Shown: in pieces, positions 8,610 through 17,620 of the stretch
Layout: each line of letters starts with the position of its first letter
Position numbering within the stretch: the first letter of the stretch is position 1
Assembly: GCA_001704765.1 (NCBI GenBank)
Contig: MBFK01000100.1
Coordinates: 1 to 64,000, forward strand
Direction: 5' to 3'
Source: Sinorhizobium shofinae
Lineage (GTDB): Bacteria > Pseudomonadota > Alphaproteobacteria > Rhizobiales > Rhizobiaceae
Length of the DNA: 64,000 nucleotides
Notes under the pieces: generated by a model
Seen by the model: only the letters and a program-made list of their open reading frames with translations
The model's database searches: none
Told to the model about the DNA's origin: nothing
Position numbers and translations under genes: made by a program

Positions 8610-9455
8610 ATGATCTTTAACTTCCAGCTATTTCCAATACGCCCTCAAGCAGTGCTCTGCATACTCCTGTTATCATCGGTCTCCTCCTGCGCAAACGTAC
8701 CCCTGCAGCAAGGCGCGACGCTCGGCTCCTATGCGGGAATGACCGCGTCCGGCGGCACTTTGACGAAGGCGAAACTGCGGGTGGATTCGCCACCGGTCCT
8801 CGCCGCGAAGACAGTGCGGATCGTGCCGACGTCGGCTGAGATCGGCAGCGGTAATGCCTTCGACCCCAAAGACCTGGCGCTCGTCACCAATACGATCGAC
8901 CGGGCGCTCTGTACCGGTCTCAGCGACCGCTTCCAGGTCGTGACTGCGAATCAGCCGGCGGACCTCGTCGTCCACGCGACGGTCACCGACATCGTTGCGA
9001 CGAACCGGGCCGCCGCGGCGACCTCCACTGTCGCCTCGCTCGGCGTCACGGCGGTACTTCCCGTTCCGCTCCCGAGGCTTCCGATCGGCCTCGGCGGACT
9101 GTCCGTCGAAGCTGAGGCGGTTGGCCGGGACGGGTCGCAGAAGGCGGCCATGCTGTGGTCGCGCGGTGCGAACATGATCACGACAAGGGCCCGAGTGTCC
9201 CCCATCGGGGATGCCTATTCCCTCTCTTCCGCCTTCGGCACCGACTTCAGCAGAATGCTGGTCGCGGGCCGAGACCCGTTCAAGGGAACGATGGCGATGC
9301 CGTCGATGCAAAGGATGAAGGCTTCGCTTGGCGGCGATCCGAAATACGACGCCTGCAAGGCATTTGGGACGGCCCCCGGCATCAAAGGCGCGGTTGCTGG
9401 CCAACTCGGCCTGCCACCGGGCTGGAGCGACAATGGTGCGAAAGCCTCCCAATAG
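8610..9455 (+). CDS. DUF3313-like outer-membrane lipoprotein
   Basis: This 281-residue protein has a signal peptide ending in a lipobox-like SVSSC (Cys about residue 27), so it is probably a lipoprotein. The mature part opens LQQGATLGSYAGM and continues with a beta-rich domain resembling the DUF3313 family of small lipoproteins of unknown role (VDSPPVLAAKTVRIVPT, and later DLVVHATVTDIVATNRA). I assign the family from pattern recall, without a profile search. It follows the kinase gene after 172 bp and has its own copy of the two-component operator upstream. That makes it a probable target of the regulator. Confidence 0.65.
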   Translation: MIFNFQLFPIRPQAVLCILLLSSVSSCANVPLQQGATLGSYAGMTASGGTLTKAKLRVDSPPVLAAKTVRIVPTSAEIGSGNAFDPKDLALVTNTIDRALCTGLSDRFQVVTANQPADLVVHATVTDIVATNRAAAATSTVASLGVTAVLPVPLPRLPIGLGGLSVEAEAVGRDGSQKAAMLWSRGANMITTRARVSPIGDAYSLSSAFGTDFSRMLVAGRDPFKGTMAMPSMQRMKASLGGDPKYDACKAFGTAPGIKGAVAGQLGLPPGWSDNGAKASQ

Positions 9456-9576
9456 CATCCGTCAGCGACAGACGAGGCGGACCTCGCGCTTCCGGGCGAC
9501 CGCTATTCAGTAGCGACGAGATGCCTGCGCGACCTCAAGCAAAATCAAGCAGATCAAGTCAAGAAAGGACACCGAA

Positions 9577-9936
9577 ATGAAGACGAAATTCCGCGTTGCA
9601 GCCGTGTGCGGCGCAATTCTTGTCGCAAGCCCTACATTTGCCGCGGAGGGGCAAGCTTACCTGCCGCCTCAGCAGGCCGTCGCCGTTCTCGCTGACGGAC
9701 AGCCGTGGTCAGCGCTTGCGCCGGATGGCAAGACTCTCAAGGTTACCCTCAAGAAAGATGGCACCGGAAGCCTCCGCGGTCCTCTACCGTTTACGCTGTC
9801 CGTCACCTGGGCGATCAAGGGTGATGGGGTGTGCATCAACGGCAGGATGGGCACCAGGTGCCTTCGGTTTAGCGAGGTTGCCGGAGGGCTTCAGGGTTGG
9901 GACGGCGACAAGCCCGATCTGAAGTTTAGCCGCTAG
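9577..9936 (+). CDS. Small secreted protein of unknown function
   Basis: The 119-residue product begins with a clear Sec signal (MKTKFRVAAVCGAILVASPTFA, cleavage about residue 22/23). The mature part of about 97 residues is beta-rich and has two cysteines in DGVCINGRMGTRCLRF, well placed for a periplasmic disulfide. AAGAAAGGACACCGAA before the ATG provides a ribosome binding site. I do not recognise a named family; the layout resembles small DUF995-like rhizobial periplasmic proteins, but that is a guess. Its place between the lipoprotein and BA14K genes suggests an envelope role. Confidence 0.7.
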   Translation: MKTKFRVAAVCGAILVASPTFAAEGQAYLPPQQAVAVLADGQPWSALAPDGKTLKVTLKKDGTGSLRGPLPFTLSVTWAIKGDGVCINGRMGTRCLRFSEVAGGLQGWDGDKPDLKFSR

Positions 9937-9996
9937 AGGCATCAGGCCAGCCGAAATTCTCAGAAGCATGGCCCTGCTTAACGCGGGCGAGTAAGA

Positions 9997-10293
9997 ATGG
10001 TTACCTCGATGAAATACTTCACGACGTTCATCTCGGTGGGGTTTATGTTGGTAAGCCAGTCGGCCGCTGTGGCGCAAGTCCCACCTCCGATTCTGCTGCC
10101 CCCGCCATTGCCTCTTGGCCCGCCACCCATTGCAGCGCCGCCGCCGCCCCCGCCACAGCCCGATTACTCCCAGCGATATGGTTCGAGGCACTCTGACTGG
10201 TGCGCGAACCGCTACCGCAGTTACAGGGCTTACGACAATACCTTCCAGCCCTACGGAGGCCCACGCAGGCAATGTTATTCCCCGTTCAGCTAA
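9997..10293 (+). CDS. BA14K-family secreted protein
   Basis: The 98-residue product has a Sec signal (cleavage about AVA-QVP, residue 26), a proline-rich linker (about residues 28-55, many PPP runs) and a C-terminal segment [20 protein letters not shown] followed by GPRRQC. This is the BA14K signature first seen in a Brucella 14-kDa immunoreactive, lectin-like protein and common in Rhizobiales. The two cysteines probably form a disulfide. Start choice between the ATGs at 9997 and 10009 is open; both leave the signal intact. It strongly supports a Rhizobiales origin for the window. Confidence 0.75.
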   Translation: MVTSMKYFTTFISVGFMLVSQSAAVAQVPPPILLPPPLPLGPPPIAAPPPPPPQPDYSQRYGSRHSDWCANRYRSYRAYDNTFQPYGGPRRQCYSPFS

Positions 10294-10547
10294 GCCATTG
10301 GAGGCGATGAAAGCAAAGCCATCGGAGTGGTAGTTAAGGCTGGCACCTCCTCCATCCATGTGGCGTCTTCACGTGACCGATTGGAAGTGACGCGGCCGAA
10401 TGCTCAAAGGCGCGGGGAGGGGAAGCGTCCGCCGGGACGAGCGCCCCAAGCCGGCACCAGAATTTGTCCAACACCCCAAACCAAGAAACGAACGCTGTGA
10501 CAATCCTCTCTGCCAGACGAAACGTGCCGCCCTCTAGAAGCGGCGCC

Positions 10548-12026
10548 ATGAAGGTTGCGCTCAGTCTGTTGAGCGTCTCGCTGCTTGCGGGTTGCGTCGT
10601 CGGACCGGACTACGAGGAACCGCGGCCGGCGTTTCCGACGCATTGGGGAAGCAAGAAGCAGCAGAAGCCGGCCAAGCCGCCCGAGCTGTCGCAATGGTGG
10701 CTGCAGCTTCGCGATCCGTTGCTCAATGCGCTGATAGCCGAGGCCGTCGAGGGCAACCTCGACGTGGCCCTAGCCAAGGCGAAGATCCGCGAGGCGCGTG
10801 CGACCTATCGCCAACAGAAGGGGACGCTGTTCCCCGAGCTCGACGGTTCTGCCTCGGCAACGAGGACGCGTTCGACAGCATCGGCCGCTGGTTCCGACGC
10901 AAGCGTCTACAACCAGTATCAGGGCGGCTTCGATGCAAGCTGGGAGCTTGACCTCTTCGGCGGCAACAGGCGTGGTTTGGAGGCTGCCGGTTACGGGGCG
11001 GAGGCGGCCGAGGAGGACTTGCGCGACACGCTCGTCACGCTCGTCGGAGATGTTGCCTCCTACTATGTCCAGGCGCGCGAATATCAGCAGCTGCTTGCGC
11101 TCGCCCGACGCTCGGCCGCATCCCAGCGCGAGACTGCGAAGCTCACACGTGAGCAATTCCAGGCCGGCGAGGCAACCGGGGTCGACGACGCCAAGGCGGA
11201 TGCACAGGCGACGTCGACGGAGGCCGATATCCCGACCTATGAGATCTCCTACGCCCAGACCGTTCATCGCCTGAGCATCCTACTTGGCCAACCACCTGCG
11301 GCGCTGGAAGGGCGGCTGAAGAAGGGCGGCGCGGTGCCGCTGCCGAAGGCGCCCGTTGCGACGGGCATCCCGGCCGATATCCTTGTGAACCGCCCGGATG
11401 TGCGCCTCGCCGAGCGGCAGCTTGCGCAATCCACCGCAAAAATCGGGCAAGCCGAGGCCAGCCGCTATCCGTCGATCAGCCTGACGGGTGACATCGCTAC
11501 CTCGGCGTTGAGCACAAGCGACCTCGGCAAGAAGTCGACGATCGGCTGGAGCTTCGGACCGACTCTTATCGTGCCGATCTTCCAGGGAGGGCAGCTAAAG
11601 GCTGCTGTCGACGTCGCCAAGGCCCAGCGCGACCAATATTACGCCGCCTATCAAGCGGCGGTGCTGAGTGCGATGGAGGATATCGAGAACGCCATCGTGT
11701 CTCTGTCACGAACGCACGGGCGTTATGCGAAGCTCACGTCCTCGGCCGCCTCGTATCGCCGCGCCGCGGAACTCTCGCGTACGCTCAACGAGGCTGGCGC
11801 AGTCGATTTCCTCGACGTGCTTGATGCAGAACGGTCTCTTTATGCCGCCGAGGAGGCACTGATCCGGAGCCGCGCAGATATCGCCCTCTATTTCGTTGCG
11901 CTCAACAAGGCGCTCGGCGGCGGCTGGGACGGAGGCGTCGACGTGTCGAAGCCCGCCGTGGTCGATGTCAATACCGGACCGCACTTGGCGCGCGCCAAAC
12001 CGCACGGCTCGGCCCCAACTCCCTGA
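10548..12026 (+). CDS. NodT-type RND outer-membrane factor lipoprotein
   Basis: The product belongs to the TolC/OprM/NodT family of outer-membrane channel lipoproteins that complete RND tripartite pumps. I place the start at the ATG at 10548 (492 residues), giving MKVALSLLSVSLLAGCVVGPDYEEP, a short signal with lipobox LLAGC; the frame is also open upstream to an ATG at 10464. The family's two repeated helical hairpins are visible (NALIAEAVEGNLDVALAKAK early and ALSAMEDIENAIVSLSRTHG-like late), as is the typical segment NRPDVRLAERQLA. It should partner the adaptor and pump encoded at 1983-6235, though it is not in the same operon. Confidence 0.93.
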   Translation: MKVALSLLSVSLLAGCVVGPDYEEPRPAFPTHWGSKKQQKPAKPPELSQWWLQLRDPLLNALIAEAVEGNLDVALAKAKIREARATYRQQKGTLFPELDGSASATRTRSTASAAGSDASVYNQYQGGFDASWELDLFGGNRRGLEAAGYGAEAAEEDLRDTLVTLVGDVASYYVQAREYQQLLALARRSAASQRETAKLTREQFQAGEATGVDDAKADAQATSTEADIPTYEISYAQTVHRLSILLGQPPAALEGRLKKGGAVPLPKAPVATGIPADILVNRPDVRLAERQLAQSTAKIGQAEASRYPSISLTGDIATSALSTSDLGKKSTIGWSFGPTLIVPIFQGGQLKAAVDVAKAQRDQYYAAYQAAVLSAMEDIENAIVSLSRTHGRYAKLTSSAASYRRAAELSRTLNEAGAVDFLDVLDAERSLYAAEEALIRSRADIALYFVALNKALGGGWDGGVDVSKPAVVDVNTGPHLARAKPHGSAPTP

Positions 12027-12057
12027 GCTGCGTGAATATCGAAAGTTGCGTGGCCAC

Positions 12058-13050
12058 ATGCCGAATAACACGACATCTGAATCCCCACATCGATTTCGCG
12101 GCTCGACCTTTGAAAGCATGGTTGAGACCTTCACCAGCAGTTTCGGCCCGCTTGAGATCACGCCCGTTGGTCGCCCGCGAGACTTTCGCTGGAGTGCCGA
12201 TTTCTGGACCGGCGCCGGAGTGACGCTGGTCACCGGACACCATCACGCTGAATGTTCCATGCGAGCAACAGCCGACACGCTGAAGTACGTCTCGATAATC
12301 GTGCCGCGCATCGGAGGTGTGGATGTGGCGTTCAGCCGCCGTACAGTTGAGGGTCGGCTGGGCGAACTAGTGCTCACCAACAATATCGATCCCGAGCGCG
12401 TAATCTTGCGAGGCAGTCCTGTTGCACTCGATGGGCTTCTTTTCGACCATGCAATCTTCGCGCATGCAGTCGCCGCAATATTCGAAATACCAGTGAATGG
12501 CACACTGGACCTGTCTCCCGTGCTGCCCGTTTCGACGTCAGCCGGCCGCGTGATCGGAACCCTGGCGCAAACCATGATCGAGGGCATGCGCAATGATGGG
12601 CCGCTGCTTTGTTGTCCCGTCGCGATGACGAACCTGGCCAGCACGTTCGCCGATCTGGTCATACGATTGGTTCCCCATCGGCTTTCGCCGCTTCTCGACA
12701 AGAAGACCTTTATGATCGCACCCCGGCATGTCCGCGGCGCCATCAACTTCATGCACGCCAACATCCACCGACCGATTACCATACCGATGGTGTCCGAGTC
12801 GGTTGGCGTTTCCGTACGCGCACTCGAAGTTGGCTTTCGAGCCTTCAGGGAAACGACGCCCGGCGCTTATCTGCGTATGATCCGCCTCAAAGCGGCTCGC
12901 GCGGATCTTCTTGACCGTTCGAACCGCCAGTCGGTGCGCGATATCTGTCTGAAATGGGGCTTCTTTCATTTCGGCCGATTTTCGATCTTGTATCGCGCCA
13001 CCTACGGGGAGACCCCCTCGGACACCAAGCGGCGTTCGGCCAGAATGTGA
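12058..13050 (+). CDS. AraC-family transcriptional regulator
   Basis: The protein is 330 residues from the ATG at 12058, 31 bp after the outer-membrane-factor gene; the open frame continues upstream into that gene, but that part is a shadow. The last 100 residues form an AraC-type double helix-turn-helix (FMHANIHRPITIPMVSESVG, then DICLKWGFFHFGRFSILYRA and YGETPSDTKRR). The N-terminal 200 residues look like the effector domain of AraC regulators related to activators of aromatic catabolism. The ligand is unknown. Its position after the outer-membrane factor suggests control of neighbouring efflux or envelope genes. Confidence 0.88.
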   Translation: MPNNTTSESPHRFRGSTFESMVETFTSSFGPLEITPVGRPRDFRWSADFWTGAGVTLVTGHHHAECSMRATADTLKYVSIIVPRIGGVDVAFSRRTVEGRLGELVLTNNIDPERVILRGSPVALDGLLFDHAIFAHAVAAIFEIPVNGTLDLSPVLPVSTSAGRVIGTLAQTMIEGMRNDGPLLCCPVAMTNLASTFADLVIRLVPHRLSPLLDKKTFMIAPRHVRGAINFMHANIHRPITIPMVSESVGVSVRALEVGFRAFRETTPGAYLRMIRLKAARADLLDRSNRQSVRDICLKWGFFHFGRFSILYRATYGETPSDTKRRSARM

Positions 13051-13244
13051 AGCAGGGCCTGGCGAGTGATGCACCCACCGCCGTGGTAAAGGACGTCAAT
13101 TGCATCGCGGAGCCGCTCTCCAGGCGGGGCAGGCAAGGGCGTCATTGATCGGCATAATCGGCCAATCGCCGCAGTAGATTTAGCGCGACCCGTCCGGTGC
13201 CGCCCAAGCGGCGACAAAAGCATCGAAAGGAGCGAAATCTGTGC

Positions 13245-14027
13245 TTAGCCTCTCAACGCCTTGAGCGCACGTTCGTGCAGCACTTCATTCGCGGAAGCCA
13301 GAACATGGCCGCCTGCTTCCGAGCGCTCGCCTGCTAATCCGGTCACGACACCGCCCGCCCGCTCGATGATCGGTATCAAAGCCACAATGTCGTACGGCTG
13401 CAACGCCAGTTCCAGGCAAAGATCGATCTGGCCGGATGCGAGCATGGCGAACGCATAGCATTCGCCGCCATAACGCGTCATCTGAACGCTGTTCCGCAAG
13501 CGTTCGAAGTTGACGTCCGGGAATTCCCCGTAACGGTCGGGAGAGTTTGTATGCAGAATTGCCCGCGACAGATCTGTCGTGGATCTCGTCCTCATGCGAC
13601 GGGTGCCTGACGAGTCTTGCGCCCAAGCCCCTTCCTGATCTCCCCAGAAGCGTTCCTTTGTAAACGGCTGGCTCATCATCCCCATGACGCTGCGACCTTC
13701 CAGCGTCAGACCGATCAATGTTCCCCATACAGGGATGCCGCAGATGAAGGGCCTCGTGCCGTCGACCGGATCAATGACCCATTTCCACGGTCCAGTCCCG
13801 GTCTCACCGAACTCCTCACCGAGTATAGCGTGATCCGGGTATTCAGACGAAATCAGCTCACGCAATACTCTTTCGGCTTCCTTGTCGGCTAAGGTCACGG
13901 GATCAAAACGATAGCCAGGCTTGAACTTCTCTTCGACAGCAAGGGTGGTGCGAAAGCGCGGTAGCGTTTCCTTGGAAGCCTCGTCGGCAAGACGGTGGAG
14001 AAATGATACAGGGGGATTTTCGATCAT
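13245..14027 (-). CDS. hisN: HisN-type histidinol-phosphatase / inositol monophosphatase family
   Basis: This 260-residue protein is of the Mg-dependent, Li-sensitive phosphatase superfamily. Metal-site motifs are present: LGEEFGE (about residue 70), WVIDPVDGTRPF (about residue 83) and, near the C terminus, QPYDIVALIPIIERAGG in place of the common WD motif. The sequence most resembles HisN, which removes phosphate from histidinol phosphate, rather than SuhB. No other histidine-biosynthesis gene is adjacent, so a different sugar- or inositol-phosphate substrate is possible. It converges with the AraC gene, and the 194 bp between them holds nothing I can assign. Confidence 0.82.
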   Translation of the reverse strand: MIENPPVSFLHRLADEASKETLPRFRTTLAVEEKFKPGYRFDPVTLADKEAERVLRELISSEYPDHAILGEEFGETGTGPWKWVIDPVDGTRPFICGIPVWGTLIGLTLEGRSVMGMMSQPFTKERFWGDQEGAWAQDSSGTRRMRTRSTTDLSRAILHTNSPDRYGEFPDVNFERLRNSVQMTRYGGECYAFAMLASGQIDLCLELALQPYDIVALIPIIERAGGVVTGLAGERSEAGGHVLASANEVLHERALKALRG

Positions 14028-14103
14028 ATTCCTATCCGAGCTTCATTCAGATAATAGACCGCGCCTCGTTTAACTGCAGAGGGCAGTCAGCCAAACAAAA
14101 GTT

Positions 14104-14131
14104 GGCGACGGTGGGGAGAACCACCGTCGCC
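14104..14131 (-). terminator. Rho-independent terminator
   Basis: A perfect 11-bp stem (GGCGACGGTGG / CCACCGTCGCC) with a six-base loop. Read on the minus strand it is followed by AACTTTTGTTT. It sits about 50 bp downstream of the small minus-strand ORF at 14181-14360 and about 75 bp upstream of the HisN start. It probably ends transcription of the small ORF. Confidence 0.75.
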
Positions 14132-14180
14132 TACCACCCTTTGCGTTTTTGGTAACGTACAGCGGGTGGTAAGTTCGTAG

Positions 14181-14360
14181 CTAGTTTCGCTGAAATATGG
14201 TCAGCACGGCATCTCTCTTTAGGGTGGCTTGAGACTCGTAAAGCAAAGCAACCTGGGCGGAAAACTGGCCCACAAGCGGTCCCAGCCACCACAGGCAGAG
14301 TGCGGTGAGGATTGCCAAAGTAACTGGCGCGGTCAGCACATTGATTCTGTGTAGCTTCAA
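14181..14360 (-). CDS. Probable small membrane protein
   Basis: A 59-residue frame starts at a TTG at 14360 with GGAGGGAGG five to nine bases upstream; an ATG at 14387 in the same frame has no ribosome binding site. The product is basic at the N terminus (KLHRINVL) and has one hydrophobic segment of about 20 residues (TAPVTLAILTALCLWWLG), then a polar tail ending AVLTIFQRN. A strong terminator lies just downstream on the same strand, which supports a real transcript. No family is recognised. Function is unknown. Confidence 0.5.
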   Translation of the reverse strand: MKLHRINVLTAPVTLAILTALCLWWLGPLVGQFSAQVALLYESQATLKRDAVLTIFQRN

Positions 14361-14516
14361 GTTCGCCTCCCTCCGCCAAAAGCCCATGTGTAGGATAAGA
14401 CAACACGCGCCGGAGGTCGCTTTCTCACGTCCGAAATACCTGAAGCAATGTGACGCACGTTGTTCCGTCAGTTGCGAATGATGGCTCGAAGTACCGTCCG
14501 GATTCCCCGCGCGTAA

Positions 14517-15404
14517 TCAGCCAAGGACGAGCTTCGACATCAATGCGTGCAGTTCGCGCGCCACCTCGTAGCTGTTCTGCTGCTGTTGTTTCCGGCAGAA
14601 GAGCTCGCAACTCCACCACCCGTCGTAACCGGTCGATTTGACTGCGTCAGCCCAGAGCTTCAGGTCGATGGCACCTGCACCGGTCGGGACGTCTCTCAAG
14701 ACCACTTCGTTGGGAACTCCGCCGGAAAACGCCAACGAGTCGCACACGTGGACGCCGTAAATGATGTCCTTGTCGAGCCGGGCGATGTCGTCGGGGATAT
14801 CTCCGGAGGTAAAGCAGTGCCAGAAATCGATGACCATTCGGATATTATCGCGGGCGGCGCTCTCGATGATCATCAGTTGCTTTTCAATCGTGTTCAGGGG
14901 CGTCCAGGAAAGCGCCTCGAGGTAAACGAGAAGCCCATAGCTGCGTGCGAGGTCGGCGATCTCGGACAGGTTCCTCGCGGTAAGCGCGATTTGCTCCTTC
15001 AGAGTTCGACCGAGCAACCCGCTGTAAAGGTTCGCTGGGCGGCCGGCTTCGTGACGCAGCACCGCTTCCACATTGACGGGGCCAGTCAGCACTTGGACCC
15101 CTTTGGCCCCCGCTACGGAAGCGAGACGAAAGAGCTCCTCCGCTTCTTGCATGAGCTGTTTCTTCGCCTCGCCCTGGCGCTCTATGTCTATCAGGAAGCC
15201 CATTCCCGGTACGTTCACGCCCCGGAGCAGCGTCGCCAGCTCGGCCTCGGAAAAGCCTGCCTGCAGAAATGCCGCCAGCTTGGCCGCAGACGCTTCTATC
15301 CCGTCGAATCCGATTTTTTCAGCGATGTCGAGATCGATCGCGAGCGTCGAATGTTTTGCGACGAGCGAGTGCAGCAGGAGCTGGTTCGTTTTGGTCATGG
15401 TCAT
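14517..15404 (-). CDS. TIM-barrel sugar isomerase/epimerase-like protein (AP_endonuc_2)
   Basis: I start the gene at ATG 15404 (295 residues; MTMTKTNQLLLHS), since the upstream open frame lacks a good ribosome binding site. The protein has the xylose-isomerase-like TIM-barrel pattern: IAEKIGFDGIEAS early, YLEALSW and DFWHCFTSGDI in the middle, GVHVCDS, and WWSCELF late. These supply the Glu, Asp, His and Glu ligands of a divalent metal. Relatives isomerise or epimerise sugars and cyclitols, or act on 3-keto-glycosides. The nearest gene upstream on the same strand encodes a Gfo/Idh/MocA oxidoreductase, the usual partner in sugar oxidation-isomerisation or oxidative deglycosylation. Exact substrate unknown. 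Confidence 0.85.
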   Translation of the reverse strand: MTMTKTNQLLLHSLVAKHSTLAIDLDIAEKIGFDGIEASAAKLAAFLQAGFSEAELATLLRGVNVPGMGFLIDIERQGEAKKQLMQEAEELFRLASVAGAKGVQVLTGPVNVEAVLRHEAGRPANLYSGLLGRTLKEQIALTARNLSEIADLARSYGLLVYLEALSWTPLNTIEKQLMIIESAARDNIRMVIDFWHCFTSGDIPDDIARLDKDIIYGVHVCDSLAFSGGVPNEVVLRDVPTGAGAIDLKLWADAVKSTGYDGWWSCELFCRKQQQQNSYEVARELHALMSKLVLG

Positions 15405-15572
15405 CAATTTTTCCCGATATGTGTTTTCGCTGCCATTCCGGAAGGAAGCCTTTCGCCGTTGCACTAAGGGGTAGGCCCGACACCCCCGTCCTCACGATCT
15501 GGGCTGTCTCTGAGTTCGCGTCCTCGATCGGCCCGAAGGACGTATTCGTCAATCAGACTGAGCGTTGTGTGT

Positions 15573-16589
15573 TCATGCGCTCTCATCAACCGGTCGGATC
15601 GCCGTCGCTCGGCCTGTTCTTGCTGCCGAGGCCACTGCTTCGGTAGCGACCAGCGCCGCGAAACTGTCCATGCCAGTAGCCAAGGGGGAAGCTTCATGTC
15701 TCGCCGCGCCGACAAAGTCTTCCAATGTGGCGGTGTGCAGGTCTCGCTCACGCACGGGAACGAGCTCGTTACGGCCTGCGAGCCGACGTACCAAAACGCC
15801 GGAACCGCGCGAGCTCAATGTACCGCTTGCAATCAGCACGCCGTCGGTCCCGGCTGCCAGCACCATGCTTTCAATGTCGGCTGTGCCAAAACTCTCGTGC
15901 GCCTGGAGAAGGCTGCCATCCTCCATGCGAATTGTGTAAGCCAGATGGTTGGGCGAGCCGTTCGATTCCTTTGCGAAGGCAATCGCCTCGACCGGCTCAG
16001 CACCGGTAAGAAAGCGCGCGAGATCGATGTCCTCGGCGCAGACGTCGAGATAGACGTTTCCGCCATTGTGGGGCATCTCCCCCCTCCGATTTGGTGGGGG
16101 CTGAAAGGGGCCGCCGCGCAAGATCGATAGAGACTGTATCGACCCGATCTCTCCTTCGAGAACCAATCGGCGCATCGTCTGGTGAATAGCCGAAGCACGA
16201 AGGGGCTGGTTGACTGCGAGCACCACTCCACTGTCCGCGCAGTGCTTGTCGAGCCTCTTTGCGGTTTTGCTGTCTTCCGATAGCGGGCCATCGCAGAGGA
16301 TGTGCTTTCCGGCATCGGCCGCCGCCACAACGTAATGTTGGCGACGTTTGAGAGAGGCGCTGATGTAGACGAACTTGACTGCCGGATCGGACCACACGCG
16401 CTCCAAATCTGTAGTGGCCTGGGGAATATCCAAGTCATTGGAGAAGTGGAGGGCATCGCCTTGGTCTTTGCTCACCACCCAAAGCGGCGAATGCCCAATC
16501 GCACGGATGGCCGCAACCATGTGCTCGGTTGCGATCGTCCCGGTCCCCATAACGGACCACCCTTCGTCGGCGTTCTGTCGCACTGCCAT
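15573..16589 (-). CDS. Gfo/Idh/MocA-family oxidoreductase with altered EKP motif
   Basis: From ATG 16589 (GAGG nearby upstream) the product is 338 residues. It has an N-terminal nucleotide-binding fold (VMGTGTIATEHM) and a C-terminal alpha/beta domain typical of NAD(P)-dependent sugar and cyclitol dehydrogenases. The normally conserved (E/D)KP motif after the fifth strand reads CDGPLS here, so the Lys that usually contacts cofactor and substrate is Gly. The remainder (LAVNQPLRASAIHQ, GGNVYLDVCAEDIDLARFL) is intact, with Asp and Asp/Glu replacing the usual DxxxH-like pattern. It is transcribed ahead of the TIM-barrel gene (169-bp gap) and divergent from the XRE regulator. It may bind sugars with altered chemistry. 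Confidence 0.85.
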   Translation of the reverse strand: MAVRQNADEGWSVMGTGTIATEHMVAAIRAIGHSPLWVVSKDQGDALHFSNDLDIPQATTDLERVWSDPAVKFVYISASLKRRQHYVVAAADAGKHILCDGPLSEDSKTAKRLDKHCADSGVVLAVNQPLRASAIHQTMRRLVLEGEIGSIQSLSILRGGPFQPPPNRRGEMPHNGGNVYLDVCAEDIDLARFLTGAEPVEAIAFAKESNGSPNHLAYTIRMEDGSLLQAHESFGTADIESMVLAAGTDGVLIASGTLSSRGSGVLVRRLAGRNELVPVRERDLHTATLEDFVGAARHEASPLATGMDSFAALVATEAVASAARTGRATAIRPVDESA

Positions 16590-16721
16590 GGTGCCTCGCG
16601 TGTCGGCTTTCGGGCACTGTGCGACAGGGACGCTCGCCGGGCAATTTCGCATCCCATTGATGTCCTTCGCGAAAGGAAGTAGTATGTGCTTCTAATTGCT
16701 TCAGGCTGGGGACATAAAACG

Positions 16722-17546
16722 ATGGATCAGTTCGGGGGAAATGCCGCGGCTCTGGCGGCCAATCTCAGAACCCTGTGCGAAGGGCAGGGGTCGATTGCGG
16801 CGGTCTGCCGAAAGATCAACGTCAATCGGCAGCAGTTCAATAAATATCTTTCGGGCGCTCACGTCCCCTCGGCATCCAATCTGAGGATGATCGCGAACTA
16901 TTTCGGCCTCAGCGTCCCTATATTGTTTTCGGATCCGGACGAATTTCGCACGCTGGTCGACGGCAATTTCTTCCATGCCATGTCCACCGCGCGCCAGCTG
17001 CCGGAGTTTTCGCGCTTCGTGTCGAACATGATCGTCGAGAACAACTCGCTCGATAGCGACATTCTGGGTGTCTATGACAGGTATCAGTTTTCCTCCATCT
17101 ACAAGGGCTTCGTCCTGAGATCCGCCTTTTGCATCTATCGCAACAAGGAATTTCTTCAGCACTACTATGTCGAGCGGTTCCCGAGCTTCGACGATCCAAA
17201 GAAAACGGAGTATGTATTCAAATATTACGGCTTTTGTTTTCCCGTCGCCGATCGCATCTTCACGGCCGATTTTGAGGGAATCCAGCGCAACGAACTGACT
17301 TTTGGGGTGTATGCTCAGGTCAAGCGAAATTCCAAGAACTTCATGTTCGGCATAGCGAGCGGGATTGCCGCGAACATGTTCAGGTCGCCATATTCCACGA
17401 AAGTGGCGCTCCACTACCGTGGACCGGGCCTTTTGAAGCGCGAGCACCTCAACAACCTGACGGTGATGGATCGGAACGACCCGTCCATACCCCGCGAAGC
17501 CTTGCAATATCTGGGTGACGGGTCCGACATGATCCAGATGGGCTGA
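16722..17546 (+). CDS. XRE-family transcriptional regulator
   Basis: The product is 274 residues from ATG 16722; the frame also allows a GTG at 16686. The N terminus (about residues 8-60) is a Cro/CI-type helix-turn-helix (GSIAAVCRKINVNRQQFNKY, then HVPSASNLRMIANYFGL). The remaining 200 residues form an effector-like domain with no family I recognise (FGVYAQVKRNSKNFMFGIAS). It is divergent from the Gfo/Idh/MocA-TIM-barrel pair and convergent with the unknown gene at 17621. It is therefore the local candidate regulator of the surrounding catabolic genes. Confidence 0.85.
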   Translation: MDQFGGNAAALAANLRTLCEGQGSIAAVCRKINVNRQQFNKYLSGAHVPSASNLRMIANYFGLSVPILFSDPDEFRTLVDGNFFHAMSTARQLPEFSRFVSNMIVENNSLDSDILGVYDRYQFSSIYKGFVLRSAFCIYRNKEFLQHYYVERFPSFDDPKKTEYVFKYYGFCFPVADRIFTADFEGIQRNELTFGVYAQVKRNSKNFMFGIASGIAANMFRSPYSTKVALHYRGPGLLKREHLNNLTVMDRNDPSIPREALQYLGDGSDMIQMG

Positions 17547-17620
17547 AGCCCGACCGCATGGCCGGGCTCTTGCATGTTTCCTTGAATTGCTCTGCCGAGA
17601 CGCATGACGCTGTAGAGTCG

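Noticed and set aside
13002-13223. Minus-strand ORF of 73 residues between the AraC and HisN genes
   Set aside because: It overlaps the AraC 3' end in antisense and has no start signal or known family.
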